Assembly (NCBI GenBank): GCA_027489105.1
Contig: JAIYAJ010000540.1
Span: 1 to 12,186 of the forward strand
Source of the DNA: Zymomonas sp.
GTDB lineage: Bacteria > Pseudomonadota > Alphaproteobacteria > Sphingomonadales > Sphingomonadaceae
Length of the DNA: 12,186 nt
Direction: 5' to 3'
Under the pieces are notes generated by a model, which did not search any database, was not told the DNA's origin, and was given only the letters and a program-made list of their open reading frames with translations. Numbering within the stretch: position 1 is the stretch's first letter; each line of letters opens with the position of its first letter. The position numbers and the translations under genes are program-made. This document shows, piece by piece, positions 8,102 to 12,186 of the stretch.

Positions 8102-8365
8102 CTATAATTCCGACGCCAACACCACGATGAGGCCCTGCTTTTGTGCCCAGTCGGATAAGCAGGCTATGCGATCCGCACCGACGCCCTGCCGAATAAGTAC
8201 CGCCCCGCTCTCCACGGAATATCTTGCGGAGGGCGCGCAGTTGCCGCCCTCCCGATAGGTTCGCAGATCGACCCGACAGGCTGCCGCAGCGCCTCGGAAT
8301 TCGTCGATCGTGGGTGTCGACGCAGAGACCGTTGCGACGGCAAGCGCAGTAGCGTGGATCTTCAT
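8102..8365 (-). CDS. Small exported hypothetical protein with three cysteines
   Basis: An 87-aa protein started at the ATG at 8363-8365, preceded by GGGAGAG (complement of 8375-8381) with a 9-base spacing; this ribosome site is why the longer frame beginning at 8419 was not used. The first 16 residues, MKIHATALAVATVSAS, look like a short, weak signal peptide with a possible V-S-A cleavage site. The mature part would hold Cys30, Cys43 and Cys69 in a compact domain (R-x-Y-x-E-G-G-N-C ... S-G-A-V-L-I-R-Q-G ... I-A-C-L-S-D-W-A). I do not recognise a family. It lies 185 bp downstream of the DJ-1 gene on the same strand, with a long inverted repeat between them, so it may have its own promoter. Function unknown. 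Confidence 0.55.
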   Translation of the reverse strand: MKIHATALAVATVSASTPTIDEFRGAAAACRVDLRTYREGGNCAPSARYSVESGAVLIRQGVGADRIACLSDWAQKQGLIVVLASEL

Positions 8366-8442
8366 AGCAAGACGCTCTCCCTCATCGCGTATGCGGTCAA
8401 GCCGCCGAGTGTCGAACAACCGTCTCGATCGAAGGCGCCAAA

Positions 8443-8544
8443 ATGCGATGGCAGTGCGCCTACCGCCCGGTCTTGCGCAGCGGGCACTGTGCGCTTTGCC
8501 GCATCAGCAACACCCAAAGCCGGTTTGCCGCACTGTCATCGCAT
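8443..8544. repeat. 16-bp inverted repeat with 70-nt spacer
   Basis: ATGCGATGGCAGTGCG (8443-8458) and CGCACTGTCATCGCAT (8529-8544) are inverted copies with 15 of 16 positions pairing and the last a G-T wobble. On the minus strand the structure starts 6 bases after the DJ-1 stop codon and is followed by TTT, so it could be a long-loop terminator or a structured 3' UTR. A competing 8-bp pair, AACACCCA (8509-8516) with TGGGTGTT (8544-8551), overlaps it and the stop codon. No target-site duplication is visible at its edges, so a miniature transposon is possible but unsupported. Confidence 0.6.
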
Positions 8545-8550
8545 GGGTGT

Positions 8551-9366
8551 TCAGGCCGCTTTTACCTCGAGCGCTTCCATCACCAGTTCAGCGGTGCGGG
8601 TTGCCGAGACGGGGTTCTGGCCAGTGACGAGGTTGCCGTCGCGCAGGGCAAAAGGCTGGAAATCGGGGCCGCCTTCATGATGCGCGCCAAGTTCCTTCAT
8701 CCGGGTTTCGAGCAGGAACGGCACAGCCTGATCAAGGCCCACCGCGCGCTCCTCGCTGTCGGTGAAGGCGGCAACGCGCCTGCCTGCCACGAACGGCGTT
8801 CCATCGGCCTTCTTCGCCGAGACGAGACCGGCTGGCCCATGGCAGACGGCGGCGACGATGCGCCCCTCGCGGTCGAACCGCTCGATCAGGCGGGCCAGCT
8901 CCTCGCTGCCGGGATAATCGAACATCGTGCCATGCCCGCCGGGCAGGAACACTGCATCATAACCGGTCGTGTCGATGCTGGTGAAGGCGGGCGAGTTGGC
9001 AACCTCGGCCTGCAATGCCGCATCCTTGAGGTAGCGCTCGACCGAGGCATCGTTCTCGCCATCCGCATTCACGCTGCGCTGGTCGACGGGGATGGCCCCT
9101 CCCTTGATCGAGGCGAGCGTCACTTCGGCGCCGGCATCGCGAAAGGCATAATAAGGCGTGGTCAGTTCTTCGAGCCAGACGCCGGTCGGCTCTGTGCCGG
9201 GGGTCATGCGATCGGCGGAGGTGGCGATCATCAGGATACGGGCCATCGGAAGGGTTCCTTTGCGTGAAGAGAAGACGGAGCGCGCCAATGCCGCCGTTAC
9301 CGGCGTCATCGCTGCCGCAGTGACTACGGCGGAGATGGCGGTCAGGATCCCGCGTCTGTCGAACAT
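8551..9366 (-). CDS. DJ-1/PfpI family protein with Tat-like leader
   Basis: A 271-aa protein of the DJ-1/PfpI superfamily (class I glutamine amidotransferase fold; relatives include Hsp31-type chaperone/glyoxalases). The nucleophile elbow is A-V-C175-H-G-P-A, after the FLPGGHG strand, and Glu66 in TGVWLEE is the likely partner acid. The 5' end carries FDRRGILTAIS with twin Arg4-Arg5, a hydrophobic stretch, and A-L-A at 26-28, all resembling a Tat signal peptide. The ATG at 9364-9366 has AGGGAG seven bases upstream (complement of 9374-9379). A second in-frame ATG at 9244-9246 (codon 41) has AAAGGAA eight bases upstream and begins at MARILMIAT, exactly where cytosolic family members start. Both starts are thus plausible. 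The role may be in stress or carbonyl defence; no substrate can be inferred. Confidence 0.88.
   Translation of the reverse strand: MFDRRGILTAISAVVTAAAMTPVTAALARSVFSSRKGTLPMARILMIATSADRMTPGTEPTGVWLEELTTPYYAFRDAGAEVTLASIKGGAIPVDQRSVNADGENDASVERYLKDAALQAEVANSPAFTSIDTTGYDAVFLPGGHGTMFDYPGSEELARLIERFDREGRIVAAVCHGPAGLVSAKKADGTPFVAGRRVAAFTDSEERAVGLDQAVPFLLETRMKELGAHHEGGPDFQPFALRDGNLVTGQNPVSATRTAELVMEALEVKAA
9247..9260 (-). promoter_or_regulatory. Internal ribosome site for a leaderless DJ-1 form
   Basis: The complement of 9255-9260 reads AAGGAA, eight bases before the in-frame ATG at 9244-9246. The site lies inside the coding sequence of the longer form, so it could yield a cytosolic protein of 231 aa from the same message. 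Use of the site is not shown. Confidence 0.4.
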
Positions 9367-9440
9367 TCCGTCGCTCCCTGGTTGCGAAGGAGAGATAGGC
9401 ACGAGGGTCGATCATGAAATCCAAGAGGAACTGTGATCAG

Positions 9441-9470
9441 CCATAATTTTCTTTATGGAACTGTTATAAC
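9441..9470. promoter_or_regulatory. AT-rich patch with two palindromes upstream of the DJ-1 gene
   Basis: CCATAA-N6-TTATGG (9441-9446, 9453-9458) and the perfect palindrome GTTATAAC (9463-9470) sit in an AT-rich island inside GC-rich DNA. An 8-base direct repeat GGAACTGT recurs at 9427 and 9457. The patch lies 75-105 bases before the DJ-1 start codon on the minus strand, so it may be its promoter or operator region. No regulator gene is adjacent. Confidence 0.35.
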
Positions 9471-9595
9471 CGCGATCCGCTTGCTACCTCGTTCTCGCTT
9501 GGGAGCGCGCAGCTCGGAATGGCGATGACATGCCGTCATTGTCATGCGGCGCAGCGGGCAATCCGCGATCTGCTGCGTCGGCGTTGCCGAGCATT

Positions 9596-9610
9596 TGTTC
9601 TGTCAGAACA
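9596..9610. promoter_or_regulatory. 15-bp perfect palindrome, candidate operator
   Basis: TGTTCTG-T-CAGAACA: two 7-bp arms pair perfectly around one base. It lies 42 bases before the GTG start of the lipoprotein gene, where an operator over a promoter would be expected. It does not fit the alphaproteobacterial LexA box (GTTC-N7-GTTC, a direct repeat). The binding protein is unknown. Confidence 0.4.
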
Positions 9611-9652
9611 CAACCTATTGCAGATGCTTTTTGCGCCTGTAAGGTGAAATAT

Positions 9653-10066
9653 GTGAAGAAATTCCAGCGCGCTTCTCTTGTTTTCATTGCAACGCTCGCG
9701 GGATGCAATGCGTCTACTTACAATCCCGTGATGACCGCCCGGACTTTCGCTCGATTTGAGTGCAAGGCCGAAGGCTCAGCTGAAGATGCAGCCACACGCA
9801 TCAACGGGTTTGCAAAGCGGTTAAATGCGATCGCGGAAACTCACGATATTACGTACGGCAAGGCAGGAAAAGTGGTTGTCGTAAATCGTGTAAATTCCAA
9901 TAAGGACGACGTTCAGATAATCTTCACGTACATAGAAAATAGTCCAACAATAGAATTATTTGGAGTAAAGCCGAGACACCCGAATGCCGGCGACAAAGCC
10001 CTAGTCTCTTCGATAATGCACGGCGCGCCTGTCAGAGACTGCAGGCCATTGCCATTTGGCTCATAA
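9653..10066 (+). CDS. Small hypothetical lipoprotein, GTG start
   Basis: A 137-aa protein started at GTG 9653-9655 because AAGGTGA (9641-9647) precedes it at a good distance and the first residues then form a textbook lipoprotein signal: MKKFQRASLVFIATLAGC, with lipobox L-A-G-C18. The longer open frame from 9530 has no such site and would put 41 unlikely residues in front. Asn at +2 after Cys predicts sorting to the outer membrane. The mature part has Cys37 and Cys130, one near each end, which could form a disulfide, and an alternating charged/hydrophobic middle (KVVVVNRVN ... VQIIFTYIE) that looks like beta strands. The gene is strikingly AT-rich for the region: bases 9901-9960 are 32% GC against 73% at 5161-5220 in the P450 gene. 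It was probably acquired horizontally. No family recognised. Confidence 0.65.
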   Translation: MKKFQRASLVFIATLAGCNASTYNPVMTARTFARFECKAEGSAEDAATRINGFAKRLNAIAETHDITYGKAGKVVVVNRVNSNKDDVQIIFTYIENSPTIELFGVKPRHPNAGDKALVSSIMHGAPVRDCRPLPFGS

Positions 10067-10175
10067 ATAATCTCGAAGATCACTTCCCTCTACTCGGTTC
10101 GCGTGGTGAAAGGCACCTTTTGTCCGTACCGTGCATATAATGGCGAGATTGAGGACCAGCCCCCCTCCCGAACAC

Positions 10176-10243
10176 TCACGCCCCACGCAGAAGCAAATCC
10201 TCTTTGCCGAGCACCAGCACCGAACTCGGGAACCAGTCCTGCC
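10176..10243 (-). pseudogene. Remnant of a second methyltransferase gene, 3' end only
   Basis: On the minus strand this stretch encodes PSSVLVLGKEDLLLRGA and a TGA stop, identical in protein to the end of the intact methyltransferase at 11335-11388. Bases 10176-10230 match 11335-11389 at 51 of 55 positions; all four differences are synonymous (two Leu, one Lys, one Arg codon). Upstream of this, similarity fades within about five codons and meets a run of ten G. The frame then runs on without resemblance to a methyltransferase, so the gene's body is missing. It is a tail left by duplication or recombination. Confidence 0.75.
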
Positions 10244-10253
10244 GGGGGGGGGG
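10244..10253. repeat. Run of ten G
   Basis: A G10 homopolymer directly at the edge of the methyltransferase remnant. Such runs vary in length by slippage and are also error-prone in sequencing. A C8 run (11322-11329) sits at the matching side of the intact copy. Confidence 0.8.
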
Positions 10254-10404
10254 CGCGCGTGTCACCGACAAGCCCAGCCATGTCCACGCGACCCAGAGTC
10301 TACGGGAAATGGTGCAGCGGCAACCTAAGCTATCGACACCTGCCGTCCGATGTGTTGATCTCAGACATAGCGATCGCCACCAAGGCGGGGCGCGGAGAGA
10401 ATTT

Positions 10405-11313
10405 ATGGGGCAGGCGATCAGTCCGTTGGCGAGACCGGCAATCGACGGTCAAAGCCTGAAGCGACTCGAAACGCACTTTATCGCTCCGGAATATTATCGC
10501 CGCGAAGACGTGGCAGAGCGCCAGGCGAAGCTGGCGCGCATCGTGTCGAACGAGATAGTCCCGCGGCTGCTTCGGCTGCATAGCGAGGCTGTTCCGGCCG
10601 CCCCGCCCGTCAAGCTCGTCATCGAAACCCTGGCCCCGACCAGCGCCGATATCACGGGCCTTGCCGACATCGTGCTCGGCAGCGATCTGGAGGCTGCCGC
10701 CGCTTATGTGCTGGTTCTCCGCGACCGTGGGCTTTCGATGGACACGCTGTTCCTCGAATTGATCGAGCCTACCGCGCGCCTTCTCGGCGAGATGTGGGAC
10801 CGCGACGAGTGTGATTTCATCGACGTCACTCTGGGCGTCGCCCGGCTGCAGAAGCTGCTGTCGATCTTCAACGACACCTATACCCTGCTGGCGCTGGACG
10901 AACGTCGCCATGTCCTGATGGCGATGACGCCGGGTAACCAGCATTCCTTCGGGATCAAGATCGTGGAACGGTTCCTGCTGGCCGCCGGCTGGCAGGTCCG
11001 GACCGAGCTCGAGGGAACGTCCGCGGACATCGCGGAGGTCGCCAAGAACAGCTGGTTCGCGGTCGTCGGGCTCACGGCGGGATCGGAGCGACAACTCGAG
11101 AGCATGAGCTCGACGATTGCGCAGATACGCCGAGCGTCTCGCAATCAGGCGGTCGGCATAATGGTCGGCGGGCCGATGTTCACCGCGAATCCGTCGCTTG
11201 CCCACGACGTCGGTGCAGACGCCACGGCCCCTAACGCGCCGTCCGCCGTCATCGTCGCGCAGAAGCTGTTCGACCTGTCAGCGGCTGCATTGCATGGCAC
11301 TGCGCGAGCGTAG
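10405..11313 (+). CDS. Cobalamin-binding regulator, AerR/PpaA-like
   Basis: A 302-aa protein with the two-part layout of B12 sensors: a helical bundle (about residues 60-160) and a Rossmann-like cobalamin domain (about 166-295). The helical part has Trp131 in L-G-E-M-W-D-R-D-E-C-D-F-I-D-V-T, like the capping Trp of CarH; the Glu-His of the CarH W-x9-E-H motif is replaced by Val-Thr. The cobalamin domain has N178-Q-H180-S-F-G183 in place of D-x-H-x-x-G, so the lower-ligand His is kept, plus G-L-T-A-G-S (222-227) and V-G-G-P (254-257) for the nucleotide tail. AerR and PpaA are B12-dependent antirepressors of CrtJ/PpsR in phototrophs; here no photosynthesis gene adjoins, so the target is open. 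The ATG at 10405 has GGAG at 10394-10397. The longer frame from 10204 crosses the methyltransferase remnant and was rejected. No DNA-binding domain is visible. Confidence 0.8.
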   Translation: MGQAISPLARPAIDGQSLKRLETHFIAPEYYRREDVAERQAKLARIVSNEIVPRLLRLHSEAVPAAPPVKLVIETLAPTSADITGLADIVLGSDLEAAAAYVLVLRDRGLSMDTLFLELIEPTARLLGEMWDRDECDFIDVTLGVARLQKLLSIFNDTYTLLALDERRHVLMAMTPGNQHSFGIKIVERFLLAAGWQVRTELEGTSADIAEVAKNSWFAVVGLTAGSERQLESMSSTIAQIRRASRNQAVGIMVGGPMFTANPSLAHDVGADATAPNAPSAVIVAQKLFDLSAAALHGTARA

Positions 11314-11321
11314 GGCGCCCT
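11312..11321. terminator. Short palindrome at the end of the regulator gene
   Basis: AGGGCGCCCT is a perfect 10-bp palindrome overlapping the TAG stop of the regulator gene, followed by eight C. It lies in the 21-bp gap between this gene and the converging methyltransferase gene. With no loop it is a poor hairpin; its role is uncertain. Confidence 0.25.
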
Positions 11322-11334
11322 CCCCCCCCAATTA

Positions 11335-11402
11335 TCACGCCCCCCGCAGCAGCAAATCCTCCTTGCCCAGCACCAGCACCGAACTCGGGCACCACAGCCG
11401 CC
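11335..11402. repeat. Intact-gene copy of the 68-bp direct repeat
   Basis: The last codons of the methyltransferase gene match 10176-10243 in the same orientation, offset by 1159 bases. By eye 59 of 68 positions agree, with the first 55 at 51 of 55. The two copies bracket the cobalamin-binding regulator. C-rich sequence just outside each copy (10160-10169 and 11318-11329) suggests the similarity runs slightly further. Confidence 0.8.
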
Positions 11403-12186
11403 ACTCGATGCGAGGGATATTGTTGCGGATCAGGGTCGGCTCGTCGAACGTGCTGGTCAGGTCATAGCGCTCGGGCAGGCGAAAGATCATGCCGAGGGTC
11501 TGCTGAACATCCAGTCCGCCGAAGCGCCGGACATGGTCATCCTGTCCGAAGCGTGCGGTCGCATCGGCGGGTTCGAGCGGGCCCAGGTCCTCGGCCGAAT
11601 GCGCGTCGGGGATAATCGGAATACAGCAGAGCTGCTTGCCCTCGGGCTTCAGCGCGCGGTGGAGATGGTAGAGCACCGCCGTCACATTGCCGGGGATATG
11701 TTCCATCACATGCGAGTGGATAATCAGGTCGTAATGGCCCGACGGCAGAGCCGCCGCATCGCGGACGAGGTCCATCGCGCGGATGCCGGGGACATGGGGG
11801 AAGAGCGACGGATCGAGATCGACCGGATCATAGCCCTCGCCCCATAGCTCGCGGAAGCGCCCCGCGAAGCAGGCTTCCGGCGCGAAGTGGAGGACGCGCA
11901 GGCCAGGACGGAGCAGCCCTTCGCGCTCGAGCATCATCCACAGCAGCCGCGCCCGGACATTCGAGCCGCAACCGGCGCAGGTGATGTGCGGCCGAGAGCC
12001 GACCCCTTCGAAGCGCACCGAGCCGCAGATCGGACAGCGCATCCACTGGTCGTCCTGCCCCAGCCGTTCGAGCGTGGGAATGAGGTCATCAAAATGGTGG
12101 ATCAGCGCGGTCGCATCGAGCTGTTCGGGCGGGCGATCGGAAAAGCCGAAGCTCACAGCGACGGTGGGGATATTGGCATTGCGGCC
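11335..12186 (-). CDS. HAD phosphatase tail fused to zinc-ribbon methyltransferase, 5'-partial
   Basis: The frame is open to the window edge, so the gene starts outside; a GTG at 12154-12156 is only an internal codon. In-window residues 1-43 (NANIPTVAVSFGFSDRP ... LIHHFDDLIPTLERLG) match the C-terminal end of phosphoglycolate phosphatase (Gph), a HAD hydrolase. Then, without a stop, comes a zinc ribbon (C51-P-I-C54 ... C70-A-G-C73) and a class I SAM methyltransferase: V-L-H-F-A-P-E (98-104) at motif I, V-D-L-D (122-125) as the acidic motif II, and DLIIHSHVMEHI (153-164) as the post-motif. Substrate unknown. An internal ATG at 12040-12042 with AGGA ten bases upstream could give the methyltransferase alone (235 aa). 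The stop TGA (11335-11337) is 21 bp from the regulator's stop. The fusion could be true, or two coupled products. Confidence 0.8.
   Translation of the reverse strand, partial: GRNANIPTVAVSFGFSDRPPEQLDATALIHHFDDLIPTLERLGQDDQWMRCPICGSVRFEGVGSRPHITCAGCGSNVRARLLWMMLEREGLLRPGLRVLHFAPEACFAGRFRELWGEGYDPVDLDPSLFPHVPGIRAMDLVRDAAALPSGHYDLIIHSHVMEHIPGNVTAVLYHLHRALKPEGKQLCCIPIIPDAHSAEDLGPLEPADATARFGQDDHVRRFGGLDVQQTLGMIFRLPERYDLTSTFDEPTLIRNNIPRIEWRLWCPSSVLVLGKEDLLLRGA

Larger units (their letters stand above)
10067..10404. other. 338-bp non-coding stretch holding a gene remnant
   Basis: Between the lipoprotein gene and the cobalamin-binding regulator there is no supported gene. From left to right it contains C-rich sequence (10160-10169), the methyltransferase tail remnant (10176-10243), a run of ten G (10244-10253), and about 150 bp leading to the GGAG ribosome site at 10394-10397. 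No strong promoter is visible. Confidence 0.5.

Noticed and set aside
7862..8107. An 81-codon plus-strand frame after the second hydrolase
   Set aside because: No ribosome site or domain, and it crosses a strong hairpin between convergent genes.
8435..8552. A miniature transposon with 16-bp terminal repeats
   Set aside because: No target-site duplication is visible and only one copy is in the window, so it is reported only as an inverted repeat.
8443..9267. A 274-codon plus-strand open frame over the DJ-1 gene
   Set aside because: No domain is visible, and the minus frame has the DJ-1 nucleophile elbow, a ribosome site and a signal-like leader.
10350..10370. A possible CrtJ/PpsR site (TGT ... 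ACA) before the regulator
   Set aside because: The half-sites at 10353 and after are 9 bases apart, not the 12 of the known box.
10204..10404. A 67-codon N-terminal extension of the cobalamin-binding regulator
   Set aside because: It runs through the methyltransferase remnant and the G10 run, and the ATG at 10405 has a good ribosome site.
10330..11205. A 291-codon minus-strand open frame over the regulator gene
   Set aside because: Shadow frame rich in Arg, Asp, Gln and His, while the plus frame has the cobalamin motifs.

Overview
The window is high-GC alphaproteobacterial DNA, most like a sphingomonad (Sphingomonadaceae). The alphaproteobacterial type of GyrA C-terminal domain, the host-attachment (baeRF family 12) protein, the CDS style and the phosphoglycolate phosphatase tail at the right edge all fit. 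This is inference from remembered protein families; no search was run.

Left block (1-5862) is compact and GC-rich. It opens with the 3' 97% or so of what is shown of gyrA (+), which meets a convergent pair on the minus strand: a host-attachment-like protein and a small protein with a phospholipase A2-like Cys-x-x-His-Asp motif. Divergent from the latter, with only 22 bp between the preferred start codons, runs a two-gene unit: a membrane-hairpin serine hydrolase (376 aa) overlapping by 8 bp a complete cytochrome P450 (467 aa).

Middle block (5863-10066) is more mosaic. A second, larger membrane-hairpin serine hydrolase (576 aa) with lower GC shares the architecture of the first. It is followed by a small exported Cys-rich protein (-), a DJ-1/PfpI family protein (-) with a Tat-like leader or an internal start, and an AT-rich lipoprotein gene (+) with a GTG start. 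Strong inverted repeats lie in the gaps, two of them at convergent gene ends.

Right block (10067-12186) holds an orphan cobalamin-binding regulator of the AerR/PpaA (SCHIC) kind. It is bracketed by two copies of the last ~65 bp of the neighbouring methyltransferase gene. The copy upstream is only a tail; its differences within the last 17 codons are all synonymous, so it looks like the end of another, once functional methyltransferase allele or paralogue. The intact methyltransferase itself is in frame with the C-terminal end of a phosphoglycolate phosphatase-like HAD protein that enters from beyond the window, apparently a gene fusion.

No complete operon-level new defence or mobile system can be demonstrated. 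The best candidates for something undescribed are the hydrolase/P450/PLA2-like lipid-type neighbourhood, and the rearranged regulator/methyltransferase locus with its HAD fusion. No tRNA, rRNA, CRISPR array, transposase or integrase gene was seen.
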